From: an uncultured Clostridia bacterium
GTDB taxonomy: Bacteria > Bacillota > Clostridia > Christensenellales > Borkfalkiaceae
Direction: 5' to 3'
NCBI GenBank assembly: GCA_947597925.1
Contig: CANQFA010000001.1
Span: 62,001-126,000 of the forward strand
DNA: 64,000 bases
Positions within the stretch are counted from its first letter, which is position 1. Every line of letters starts with the position of its first letter. Positions 50,207 to 61,964 of the stretch are shown here, piece by piece. Under the pieces are notes generated by a model. That model had not been told where the DNA came from, searched no databases, and was given only the letters and a program-made list of their open reading frames with translations. Made by a program: the position numbers and the translations under genes.

Positions 50207-51919
50207 ATGAAGTATCTCTTTTCCTGTCTGAAAAAATATCGCGTCGAGGCAGTCCTTGCGCCCCTCTTTAAGCTCCTGGAGGCGGTGATGGAGCTCTTGG
50301 TACCCCTCGTCGTCAGGGCGATCGTCAATGTCGGTCTTCCCGCGGGCGACAAGGGGTATCTCGTACATGCCTGCCTCCTCCTCGTCCTCTTCGGCGCCAC
50401 GGGGCTTGCCTTTTCCCTCACGGCGCAATTTTTTGCCGCAAAGGCGGCGGTGGGGACGAGCGCGGAACTTCGCAGCCGCCTCTTTTCCAAGCTACAGTCC
50501 CTTTCCTTCACCCAGATCGACGACATGGGTACCTCGTCCATGCTCACCCGCATGACGAGCGACACCCAGCAGGTGCAGACGGGCGTCAATATGACCCTGC
50601 GCCTTTTGCTGCGTTCGCCCATCGTCGTCTTCGGCGCCGCCATCATGGCCTTTGTCGTCGATCCCATGACGGCGCTCGTCTTCGTGGGCGTCATTCCCCT
50701 CCTCGCGGCCGTCGTCTTCGCGGTCATGTATTTTACCGTGCCGCGCTACCGCGCCGTGCAGGAGAAGCTCGACGGGGTGTACCTGTCCGCGCGGGAAAAT
50801 CTCACGGGTGCGCGCGTCCTGCGTGCCTTCCGCATGGAAGAAAAGGAGGAGACCCGCTTCTCGGAAAAGACCGAAAGGCTCAGAAAGGCGCAGGAGAGCG
50901 TGGGGAAGATCTCCGCCGTCTCGGGGCCGCTCACCCTCCTCCTCGTCAATGTCGCCGTCATCATCCTCATTCAGGCGGGGGCCATCCGCGCCGAGGCGGG
51001 CATTCTCGGACAGGGCGAAGTCATCGCGCTCTACAACTATCTCGCCCTCATCCTCGTGGAACTCGTGAAGTTCGCGAACCTCATCGTCACGGTGACGAAG
51101 TCGGTCTCCTGTATGAAGCGCATCGGAAATGTGCTCGCGCTCGAGGGGGAGACGGAAAATGATGACATGGGGGCGGAAAATTTCGACAAAGATGCACCTG
51201 CGGTCCGCTTTTCGGACGTGAGCTTTACCTACGAAGGTGGCAGCGCGCCCGCGCTCTCGGGCATCACCTTTTCGGCGGGACGCGGCGAGACGGTGGGCAT
51301 CCTCGGCGGCACGGGCTCGGGAAAGTCCACCCTCGTGCGCCTCTTGCCCCGCTTCTACGCCGCGACGGAGGGGAAGGTGGAGATCTTCGGAAGGGATGTG
51401 GAGAGCATCCCCTTAAGAGAACTTCGCGGCATGGTGGGCTATGTCCCCCAAAAGGTCGCCCTCTTTACGGGCACCATCGCCTCCAACCTCCGGTGGGGCA
51501 GGGAGGACGCGACGGACGAGGAGCTCCTCGCCGCGGCGGAGACCGCACAGGCCGAGGACGTGCTCGAGGCGAAGGGCGGGCTCGGCGGCGAAGTGGCGCA
51601 GGCGGGAAGAAATCTCTCGGGCGGCCAGCGCCAGCGGCTCACCATTGCCCGCGCCCTCGTGAAAAAGCCCGAGATCCTCGTGCTCGACGACGCCTCCTCG
51701 GCCCTCGACTATGCGACGGACGCCCGCCTCCGCGAGGCCCTCTCGAGGCTCGGCTGTACGGTATTTTATGTCTCCCAGCGCGTCGCCTCCCTCCGCCATG
51801 CCGACAAGATCATCGTGCTTGACGAGGGGTCTATCGCGGGCATGGGTAGCCACGAAGAGCTCATGGCGCACTGTCCGCTCTATGTCGAGATCGTGCGCTC
51901 GCAGACGGAGGGCCTATGA
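50207..51919 (+). CDS. ABC exporter subunit with degenerate nucleotide site
   Basis: This 570-residue half transporter has six membrane helices (about 15-310) and an ATPase domain. Walker A is GGTGSGKST and the signature is LSGGQRQRL. The residue after Walker B is Asp (LVLDDASSALD) instead of catalytic Glu, and the switch His is replaced (YVSQRVASL). Such changes are typical of the degenerate partner in heterodimeric exporters. It starts 3 bases after the exchanger gene and overlaps the next subunit by 4 bases. Confidence 0.93.
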   Translation: MKYLFSCLKKYRVEAVLAPLFKLLEAVMELLVPLVVRAIVNVGLPAGDKGYLVHACLLLVLFGATGLAFSLTAQFFAAKAAVGTSAELRSRLFSKLQSLSFTQIDDMGTSSMLTRMTSDTQQVQTGVNMTLRLLLRSPIVVFGAAIMAFVVDPMTALVFVGVIPLLAAVVFAVMYFTVPRYRAVQEKLDGVYLSARENLTGARVLRAFRMEEKEETRFSEKTERLRKAQESVGKISAVSGPLTLLLVNVAVIILIQAGAIRAEAGILGQGEVIALYNYLALILVELVKFANLIVTVTKSVSCMKRIGNVLALEGETENDDMGAENFDKDAPAVRFSDVSFTYEGGSAPALSGITFSAGRGETVGILGGTGSGKSTLVRLLPRFYAATEGKVEIFGRDVESIPLRELRGMVGYVPQKVALFTGTIASNLRWGREDATDEELLAAAETAQAEDVLEAKGGLGGEVAQAGRNLSGGQRQRLTIARALVKKPEILVLDDASSALDYATDARLREALSRLGCTVFYVSQRVASLRHADKIIVLDEGSIAGMGSHEELMAHCPLYVEIVRSQTEGL

Positions 51920-53658
51920 AGAAGCGCACTGCATTTTCCGGGATCCTCCGCTGTCTCAAACCCTATGCCATGTGGATCGCTTTGAGCCTTGCCGCCGCCC
52001 TCGTCGCCGCGGCGGGGCAGCTCCTTGCGCCCTTCTATGCGGGGCGCGCCGTGGATTGCATTTTAGAGGGAGCCGTGCGGTGGGAGGAGCTCGCGGGGGA
52101 CCTCCTCGCCATAGGTCTCTCCTCTGCGGGTGCGGCCGCGGCGATGTGGCTTCTCGGCGTCTCCAACCACCATATCGTCTATGGCGTGCTCTGCGACGTG
52201 CGGTGGATGGCCTTTTCCAAGATCTCCCGCCTTCCTCTCCGCTATCTTGATGCCCGCCCCTACGGCGATGTCGCAAATGTCATCGTCGCCGACGCGGAGC
52301 AGTTTTCGGACGGGCTCCTGCTCGCCTTCAATCAGTTCTTCACGGGCATCTTTACCATAGCGGGCGTCCTCGGCGTCATGCTCGTCATGCGCTGGCAGGT
52401 GGCCCTCGCCGTCTTCTTTATTACCCCGCTGTCCATCCTCGCGGCGCGCTTTATCTCCTCGCGCACCCACACGTCCTTCCGCCGTCAGGCAGAGACGCGG
52501 GCGGAGGAGGCCGCCTTTGTCGACGAGATGCTCGGCGATCTCAAGGTCGTGAAGGCCTTTTGCCGCGAGGAGAAAAACGAGGAGATCTTCGGGGAGAAAA
52601 ACGAAGCTCTGCGGCGGGCATCCCTTCGCGCCGTCTTCTTCTCCTCGACGACCAATCCCACCACCCGCTTTATCAATTCCCTCGTCTATGCCGCCGTCGC
52701 CGTCCTCGGCGGGCTGTCCGTCATCGCCACCGCGGGGACGGTCGCGCCCTTTACGGCGGGCAATCTCATGACCTTCCTCTCCTACGCCAACCAATACACC
52801 AAGCCCTTCAACGAGATCTCGGAGGTCTTGGCGGAGTTTCAGAATGCCCTCGTGTGTGCGGGGCGCATCTTCTCCCTCGTCGGCGAAGAGGAGGAGCCCT
52901 CCGACGAGGGTCTGCCCGCGCTCGGAAGGGCGAGAGGGGAGGTGACCGCGGAGGATGTGGCCTTTTCCTATACGCCCGAGCGCGAACTCATCAAGGGATT
53001 CGACCTCAGAGTAAAGCCCGGCATGCGCGTCGCCATCGTGGGTCCTACGGGGTGCGGCAAGACGACGCTCGTCAATCTCCTCATGCGCTTCTACGATGTC
53101 GACGCGGGCGTCCTCGCCGTGGACGGGAAGGATATCCGCACCGTCACGCGGGCCTCTCTCCGCGAAAACTACGGCATGGTGCTGCAGGAGACGTGGCTCA
53201 AGGAGGGGACGGTGCGCGAAAACCTCGTCATGGGGCGTCCCGACTGCACGGAGGAGGAGATGGTGGCGGCGGCAAAGGCGGCCCATGCCCATTCCTTTAT
53301 CCGCCTCCTGCCGCAGGGATACGATACGGTCATCGGAGATGAGGGCGTGCTCTCGGCGGGACAGAAGCAGCTCCTGTGCATCGCGCGGGTGATGGTGTGC
53401 CGCCCGCCCATGCTCATCCTCGACGAGGCCACCTCCAATATCGACACGCGAACCGAGAGACTCGTGCAGGAGGCCTTTGCCGAGCTCATGGAGGGCAGGA
53501 CGAGCTTTGTGGTGGCGCATAGGCTCTCTACCATAGAAAATGCCGACCTCATCCTCGTCATGAAGGCGGGGAAGGTCGTGGAGCAGGGCACGCACGAAGA
53601 GCTTCTCGCAAGGGAGGGCTTCTATGCCTCGCTCTACCGCGCGGGATTCTCGGGCTGA
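51916..53658 (+). CDS. ABC exporter subunit with catalytic nucleotide site
   Basis: This 580-residue partner half transporter has six N-terminal membrane helices and an ATPase domain with Walker A GPTGCGKTT, Walker B plus catalytic Glu LILDEATSNID and switch His in VVAHRLSTIE. The signature is LSAGQKQLL, a small deviation from LSGGQ. It forms the active half of the heterodimer with the preceding product; the substrate is likely a drug, lipid or peptide. Confidence 0.94.
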   Translation: MKKRTAFSGILRCLKPYAMWIALSLAAALVAAAGQLLAPFYAGRAVDCILEGAVRWEELAGDLLAIGLSSAGAAAAMWLLGVSNHHIVYGVLCDVRWMAFSKISRLPLRYLDARPYGDVANVIVADAEQFSDGLLLAFNQFFTGIFTIAGVLGVMLVMRWQVALAVFFITPLSILAARFISSRTHTSFRRQAETRAEEAAFVDEMLGDLKVVKAFCREEKNEEIFGEKNEALRRASLRAVFFSSTTNPTTRFINSLVYAAVAVLGGLSVIATAGTVAPFTAGNLMTFLSYANQYTKPFNEISEVLAEFQNALVCAGRIFSLVGEEEEPSDEGLPALGRARGEVTAEDVAFSYTPERELIKGFDLRVKPGMRVAIVGPTGCGKTTLVNLLMRFYDVDAGVLAVDGKDIRTVTRASLRENYGMVLQETWLKEGTVRENLVMGRPDCTEEEMVAAAKAAHAHSFIRLLPQGYDTVIGDEGVLSAGQKQLLCIARVMVCRPPMLILDEATSNIDTRTERLVQEAFAELMEGRTSFVVAHRLSTIENADLILVMKAGKVVEQGTHEELLAREGFYASLYRAGFSG

Positions 53659-53679
53659 CCGCGCGGAAAGGAGATACGC

Positions 53680-55275
53680 ATGAAAGAAGCATCCCATGCA
53701 ATGAAGAAGGCGAATTATTCCGTCCAGATCGTCTTGGTGGGCGTCCTCACGGGCGCCCTCGCGGGACTCGTGGTGACCCTCTACAATGCCCTCGTCGTCA
53801 TGGCGGAGGAGTTCTCGATGGGGTACTATACCTTCTTCGCCGAGCATCCCTACTTCATCCCCCTGCTCTTCGTCGCCCTCATCCTCGGGTCCGTCGTCGT
53901 AGGGGGCGTCCTGCGATTTCTCCCCATGATAAGAGGGAGCGGCTTTGCGCAGACGGAGGGCGCCGCGCAGGGTCTCCTCCGCTTCAAGTGGTACAGGGAG
54001 CTCACGGGCATGTTTGCCGCCAGCCTCTTCGTCGTCTTCATGGGGCTCTCCGCGGGCGCCGAGGGGCCCAGCCTCATGATCGGCGGCGCATGCGGAGACG
54101 GCATGAGCATGGCGCTCGGACGCAATCCCGTCGTCAGGCGATATCAGATCACGGGCGGGGCATGCGCGGGACTTGCCGTCGCCCTCAATGCCCCCCTCAC
54201 GGGCATCATCTATGCCTATGAAGAGGCGCACAAGCGGTTTACGCCCGAGGTCTTCGTGTGTTCCTTTACCTCGGTGGCGGCGGCCCTCGTCGTGAGGAAT
54301 CTCCTGCGTCCCCTCATGGGACTCTCCGTGGGCGCCTTTCTGGTGGATTTCTCCTTCCCCGCGGACGGGGGACTCTCCTTCCTGCCCTATGTCCTGCTCG
54401 CGGCGGCGGCTTCGGCCCTGCTCGGCGTCGCCTTTTACTTCTTTCTCTTCCTGCTCCGCAGGCTTTTTGCTCGCCTGACCTTTTTCAAGGGGCTCGGGAA
54501 ATACGCGATCCCCTTTGTTCTCGCGGGCGCGGCGGGCCTCGTGACGGTGTGGGTCATGGGCGGCGGCGTGGAGCTCATCGAGGGACTCGGGAGCTTGTCG
54601 GAGCATACCATGTCCGTATTCGGGGCTCCGCTCTGGGCTTCACTCCTCATCATCCTGCTTCTCAAATTTCTCGTGACCGCCGTCAATGCGGGCGCCGACC
54701 TTCCCTGCTGTGCCTCCATCCCCATGATGGCGATGGGCGCCATCTGCGGCAAGCTCTTTTCTCTCCTCTTCGTGCGGTGGGGGATGCCCGCCGAGCTCTC
54801 CGATGTGCTCGTCATCGTGTGCATGGTGACCTTTTTCGCGACCGTGGTCAAGGCGCCCATGACGGGCATCATCATGTCGGTAGAGATGACGTGGAACTTC
54901 ACCTTTCTCCTCCCCGCGGTGCTCGGCGTGGCGATCGGGTACCTCGCGAGCAGTCTCTTCCGCATGGAGCCCCTCTATGAGCAGCTCCTCGAGGAGATCG
55001 TGGAGGAGCGCAATGCGCATGCCAAGCATGTCGTCGTCCGCGTGCGCGTGACAAAGGCGGTGGGCAGTGAAGTGCGGGAGATCGCGTGGCCCGTCTCCGC
55101 CCTTGCGACCGAGGTGGTGCGGGGCGGAAAGACCCTCCTCCCCACGGGACGGACGGAGTTCGAGGAGGGCGACATCGTCACCGTGGAGGGCATGCCCGAG
55201 GACGTGCAGGAGTTTTACTTCGTTCTCGGAGAGACGGTGGGAGAGATCGAGCCTGAAAAGGAAGCGACTTCATAA
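53680..55275 (+). CDS. ClC-family chloride transporter with C-terminal TrkA-C-like domain
   Basis: This 531-residue membrane protein has the ClC landmarks GSGFAQTEG (usually GSGIPQ), AGAEGPSLMIGG (usually GREGP; the gating Glu is kept, the Arg is lost), GACAGLAVALNAPLTGIIYAYEE and GADLPCCASIPMMAMGAICG. From about residue 445 a soluble RCK_C/TrkA-C-like domain follows (GGKTLLPTGRTEFEEGDIVTVEG). It exchanges chloride for protons or passes anions such as fluoride; the subtype cannot be fixed by eye. It is last in the exchanger-ABC-ClC operon. Confidence 0.88.
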   Translation: MKEASHAMKKANYSVQIVLVGVLTGALAGLVVTLYNALVVMAEEFSMGYYTFFAEHPYFIPLLFVALILGSVVVGGVLRFLPMIRGSGFAQTEGAAQGLLRFKWYRELTGMFAASLFVVFMGLSAGAEGPSLMIGGACGDGMSMALGRNPVVRRYQITGGACAGLAVALNAPLTGIIYAYEEAHKRFTPEVFVCSFTSVAAALVVRNLLRPLMGLSVGAFLVDFSFPADGGLSFLPYVLLAAAASALLGVAFYFFLFLLRRLFARLTFFKGLGKYAIPFVLAGAAGLVTVWVMGGGVELIEGLGSLSEHTMSVFGAPLWASLLIILLLKFLVTAVNAGADLPCCASIPMMAMGAICGKLFSLLFVRWGMPAELSDVLVIVCMVTFFATVVKAPMTGIIMSVEMTWNFTFLLPAVLGVAIGYLASSLFRMEPLYEQLLEEIVEERNAHAKHVVVRVRVTKAVGSEVREIAWPVSALATEVVRGGKTLLPTGRTEFEEGDIVTVEGMPEDVQEFYFVLGETVGEIEPEKEATS

Positions 55276-55295
55276 AATATCCCCGATAAAATTTC

Positions 55296-55325
55296 GGCCG
55301 TCTCTTTACGAGACGGCCCTATTTG
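55296..55325 (+). terminator. Terminator after the ClC gene
   Basis: 9-bp stem GGCCGTCTC / GAGACGGCC with a 5-base loop and T-rich tail. Confidence 0.85.
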
Positions 55326-55349
55326 TTTTTGGCATATGGGGTGAGAAAA

Positions 55350-55910
55350 TCACAGTTTTTCGAGGGAGACGATGAGAAGGAATGCGGGCTCCTTTTCTCT
55401 GTTGTGCTCGCGGTGGGCGCCCTTCACGCGATATGCGGTGCGCGAGCCGTGGGAGGTGAGGACGAGGGTATCGCCTGTGTAGAGGTAGCGGAGGTATTCG
55501 TATTCGGAAAAGGCGATCCCGCCCTCCTCCGCCCGCGCAAGGTCCTCCTCGGAGACCTCTCTCTCGTAGGTCTCGGCGAGGTCGGTCTCCGCCTCGGGAC
55601 AAAAGGGGGTGCGCTTCGGGCACTTCGAGCGGTCCTCCCCGAAGGCAAAGGCATAGCGGGCGTAGTCCATGGGTCCCATGAGGCCGTGCGCTTCCGCCAT
55701 GACGTCGCCCCATCCCCGCCGGGAGTAGCAATATTTCCTGCCGTCATTCAGGACGGGCGTCGCCGCCGCCCCCTCCTGGTGGTGCCAACCCGAAAATTCG
55801 TACCCGTGCGCCCTTATTTCGTCGATGATGGCGTTTCGCGCCGCCCAACCGTTGTCGCCCTCGGGAAGGTCGTCGTCATAATCCGCCCAACCTATCACTC
55901 TCAGTTTCAT
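55350..55910 (-). CDS. Unknown conserved-looking protein
   Basis: This 186-residue soluble acidic protein begins with MKLRVIGWADYDDDLPEGDNGWAA and has AIIDEIRAHGYEFSGWHHQEG, a Cys-containing RSKCPKRTPFCPEAE and a final FLLIVSLEKL strand. I do not recognise it. GGAGG precedes ATG 55910. It shares an operon with the upstream membrane protein gene (35 bases apart). Confidence 0.55.
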   Translation of the reverse strand: MKLRVIGWADYDDDLPEGDNGWAARNAIIDEIRAHGYEFSGWHHQEGAAATPVLNDGRKYCYSRRGWGDVMAEAHGLMGPMDYARYAFAFGEDRSKCPKRTPFCPEAETDLAETYEREVSEEDLARAEEGGIAFSEYEYLRYLYTGDTLVLTSHGSRTAYRVKGAHREHNREKEPAFLLIVSLEKL

Positions 55911-55945
55911 GATGTCCTCCTTTCGGATGCTTTGATGAGAAAACG

Positions 55946-56497
55946 CTACTTATTTGGGATGAACTCGATGAGTTCTTTCAGACACTGCTCGTTGTTTTTA
56001 TGTTCGCGGCGGAGGTGCGGCCGCTCGAGGAGGAGGGCATCTGCCGCCTCCCACAGCGAGAAGGAGCCCACGATGGAGAGGATCTCCGTCATGAAGACAT
56101 TCTCCCCCGAGATCGCGAAGTAGAGGTAGACCGCGATCATGGCCGCGCCGAAGAGGGCGAGAAGGAGCATCTTGCGGAAATTCGCCATGAGGTCCCACGA
56201 GATATCGAGAGAGCGCATCACATAGTGGCGGTGCATCATGGCGCGAATCTCCCCCTGCTCCTTCTCCGAAAAGTTTCCGTGAAAGCGGATGCGGAGGGGC
56301 ACTTCCGCGGGGATGACATTGGCCTGCGCCTCGATATAGTCGTAGATCTCCCCGCTGAGGTCCTTTGCCCCCGCGAGGCTGAGGGGGTCATACAGCGTCC
56401 CGCCCGAGAGGTCGACGTCGATGACGGCGTGCCCCTCCTTGTCGCTGATCTCCTCGATATACCGCTTGAGTTCTTCCTTTCTCTCCCGCTGTGTCAT
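55946..56497 (-). CDS. Unknown membrane protein with two central helices
   Basis: This 183-residue protein has an acidic soluble domain (about 1-105) with HAVIDVDLSGGTLYDPLSL and RIRFHGNFSEKEQGEI, then two hydrophobic helices (about 108-130 and 134-150), and a charged end RPHLRREHKNNEQC. No family is recognised. It has a clear promoter and AGGAACGCC before ATG. Confidence 0.55.
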   Translation of the reverse strand: MTQRERKEELKRYIEEISDKEGHAVIDVDLSGGTLYDPLSLAGAKDLSGEIYDYIEAQANVIPAEVPLRIRFHGNFSEKEQGEIRAMMHRHYVMRSLDISWDLMANFRKMLLLALFGAAMIAVYLYFAISGENVFMTEILSIVGSFSLWEAADALLLERPHLRREHKNNEQCLKELIEFIPNK

Positions 56498-56517
56498 GGC
56501 GTTCCTCCATTACCCGC

Positions 56518-56546
56518 ATTATAGCACAGTGCGCGGAAAAATGCAA
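56518..56546 (-). promoter_or_regulatory. SigA promoter of the two-gene minus operon
   Basis: Minus-strand TTGCAT, 17-base spacer, TATAAT with TGTGC upstream (extended -10). Confidence 0.8.
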
Positions 56547-56678
56547 CCTCTGCCCGCCCCTTTCGGAGGACATAGGGGGAAATTCCGCGCGGGGAAGACG
56601 TAATTCCCGAAAAAATTTCTTGAAATTTCACAGAATGCACAAAAAGATGTGCTATCATGTCTGCATAAGGAGGACATG

Positions 56679-58541
56679 ATGAAACGGTTTGGAATGCTCA
56701 TTTCGGCGCTTGCCCTGTCCCTGTGCCTTATGGCGGGATGCGGGCCCGATTTTATCAACCCCGGGGACTATCTCGGCGGCGGAGGCACGGGCGAGACCGC
56801 GGACAATGCCGACGACGTCACCGAAGATCTCAGGGAGAACTTCTCCGACGAGGGATTTTCCGACCTCGCGGGCAATACTTCTGCGGAGGGTGCCTTCGCC
56901 GTTCCCGAGACGGAGGGGGTGTACCATATCTCCGAGAACGGGACCTATCTCTTCCGGGGCAACTACGGCGGCATCTCGCTCGATGCGGACGGCCTCTCCC
57001 TGCATCTCCTCTTCGACGGTGCGGAAATTATGTCGTCGGACGGCATCGCCTTGGACGGCTCCGACCACAAAAAGGCCGAAGTTGTCATCACCCTCCTCGG
57101 CGAAAACTCCATCGTCTCCGCCGCCGAGGGGGAGAATGCCGTGCATGTCAAGGGGTCTCTTTCCCTCAACGGGGAGGGTTCGCTTGCGGTCACGAGTGAG
57201 GGCAAGAACGCCCTTAAAGTCTCCAAAGAGCTCACGATCGTCGATTGCGCTCTCGAGCTCACGGCGGCAAATCACGCGATCTCCGCGCTCTCCGTGTCCG
57301 CTTCGAACTGCGAGATCGAGGTCCTGTCCGCGGGCAAGGACGGCATCAACGCCGAGTGCGACGACGAGACGACGGCCTTTACGACGGAGGAGGGCTATGT
57401 CTACCTGAAGGACGTCGACTATTCCTGCAGGACGGAGGGCGACGGCATTCAGGCCGATACCGTCGTCTGTCTCGACGGCGGCAACTACGATATCAGGACG
57501 GCGGGCGAATTTGTCCCCATGACGCAGATGGCGGAGTACGGGATAGACGCCGACGACTTCAAGTACATCAAGTCGGGGGATACCTATCGGCGGATCGCGA
57601 GCGATGAAGCGGGCCGCTACGGCGCAAGTCGGCTCTACGGCCTCAAGCAGGGGTGCAAGGGCATCAAGGTCGGCGAGATCGCGTATCCCGACCCCGAGGA
57701 CGAGGACGCCGAAGTGACGGTGACGGAGGGCGACTATGCCATCCTCCTCTCGGGCGGCAACTTTACGATAGACAGCACGGACGACGCCATCCACGCGAAC
57801 AGCGGAAATCTCTCGGTGAAGGGCGGGACCTTCACGATCTCTACCTACGACGACGCGCTGACGAGCGACGTCCTCACCAAGATCACGGGCGGAGAGATCA
57901 CCGTGACGGGGTGCTACGAGGGCATCGAGGGCGGCTATGTGGAGATCTCGGACGGAAAGATAGACATCACGGCGGAAGACGACGGCATCAATGCCGCAAG
58001 CGATGACACGGGCGTCGTCGAGCATATCCTCCTCTCGGGCGGCGAGATCTACGTCAATGCCGAGGGCGACGGCGTGGATTCCAATGGATCGATCAACATG
58101 ACGGGCGGCACGCTTGTCGTATCCGGTCCGACTTCGGGCGCGAATGCGGCGCTCGACGCCGACAGGGGGATCCTCATCGACGGCGGCTACCTCTTTGCGG
58201 TGGGGCCGCTCGGCATGGTGGAGACGCCCGCAAATAATTCCAAGCAAAATGTCCTCTCCTATGCGCAGAATCAGGCGATAAGCGCGGGGGCCGTCCTCTC
58301 CCTGACCGATGATGACGGCACGCCGATTTTCTCCGTCACCGTGGAGAAGAACTGTCAGTCGGTCATCGTCTCCTGCCCCGAGCTCGTCATGGGGGAGAGC
58401 TTTATGCTCTACGGCGGAGACACGCAGCTCTGCGCCTTTACGGTCTCCTCGGTCATCACATCGGTCGGCTCACGGGGCGGCATGGGGAACCCCGGCGGCA
58501 TGCCCCCGGGAGGCTTCGGCGGCGGCTTCGGAAGGCGGTAA
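56679..58541 (+). CDS. DUF4353-type carbohydrate-binding lipoprotein
   Basis: This 620-residue lipoprotein has a signal peptide with lipobox LMAGC. The body is a right-handed beta-helix-like run of short repeats (ILLSGGNFTIDSTDDAIHAN, LSVKGGTFTISTYDDAL, HILLSGGEIYVNAEGDGVDS, INMTGGTLVVSG), as in the DUF4353 proteins often found with CotH-type kinases. The C-terminus is Gly/Pro/Met/Phe-rich (GGMPPGGFGGGFGRR). ATG 56679 was preferred over ATG 56676 for spacing to AGGAGG. It is probably a surface glycan-binding protein. No CotH gene is adjacent. Confidence 0.82.
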   Translation: MKRFGMLISALALSLCLMAGCGPDFINPGDYLGGGGTGETADNADDVTEDLRENFSDEGFSDLAGNTSAEGAFAVPETEGVYHISENGTYLFRGNYGGISLDADGLSLHLLFDGAEIMSSDGIALDGSDHKKAEVVITLLGENSIVSAAEGENAVHVKGSLSLNGEGSLAVTSEGKNALKVSKELTIVDCALELTAANHAISALSVSASNCEIEVLSAGKDGINAECDDETTAFTTEEGYVYLKDVDYSCRTEGDGIQADTVVCLDGGNYDIRTAGEFVPMTQMAEYGIDADDFKYIKSGDTYRRIASDEAGRYGASRLYGLKQGCKGIKVGEIAYPDPEDEDAEVTVTEGDYAILLSGGNFTIDSTDDAIHANSGNLSVKGGTFTISTYDDALTSDVLTKITGGEITVTGCYEGIEGGYVEISDGKIDITAEDDGINAASDDTGVVEHILLSGGEIYVNAEGDGVDSNGSINMTGGTLVVSGPTSGANAALDADRGILIDGGYLFAVGPLGMVETPANNSKQNVLSYAQNQAISAGAVLSLTDDDGTPIFSVTVEKNCQSVIVSCPELVMGESFMLYGGDTQLCAFTVSSVITSVGSRGGMGNPGGMPPGGFGGGFGRR

Positions 58542-58572
58542 GACCTTCCTCTATACGGCACAAGAGATCCGA

Positions 58573-58610
58573 AGGGCAGCGGAGAGAGATTTCTCCGCTG
58601 CCCTGTCTTT
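58573..58610 (+). terminator. Terminator after the DUF4353 gene
   Basis: 13-bp stem AGGGCAGCGGAGA / TCTCCGCTGCCCT with a 6-base loop, then GTCTTTT. Confidence 0.88.
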
Positions 58611-58660
58611 TCCGTCTTCGGCTCTGCAGGCGGGATTTTTGCGGACGTGGCCCAAAATGC

Positions 58661-58689
58661 TTGCCTTTTGAGGGCGGGCTTGGTATAAT
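58661..58689 (+). promoter_or_regulatory. SigA promoter of ileS
   Basis: TTGCCT, 17-base spacer, TATAAT. The leader is only about 20 bases, too short for a T-box. Confidence 0.78.
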
Positions 58690-58717
58690 AGAGCGGAATA
58701 CAATGGGAGTTTCGGTC

Positions 58718-61849
<3,132 letters not shown>

Positions 61850-61883
61850 GAAAAGGTTTTCCCCGAAAATCTTTTTCGGAAGA

Positions 61884-61912
61884 TTGACAAGTTTTCCCGC
61901 GTATGCTATACT
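61884..61912 (+). promoter_or_regulatory. Orphan plus-strand promoter antisense to the dipeptidase gene
   Basis: TTGACA, 17-base spacer, TATACT with TATGC upstream. No plus-strand gene follows; the transcript would run through the dipeptidase terminator hairpin and antisense to that gene. Confidence 0.6.
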
Positions 61913-61919
61913 TTAGACG

Positions 61920-61951
61920 AAAAAAGACCCGCACGGTACTCCGTGCGGGTC
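61920..61951 (-). terminator. Terminator of the dipeptidase gene
   Basis: 11-bp stem GACCCGCACGG / CCGTGCGGGTC with a 4-base loop; on the minus strand it is followed by six T. Confidence 0.92.
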
Positions 61952-61964
61952 ATAAAAAACAATT

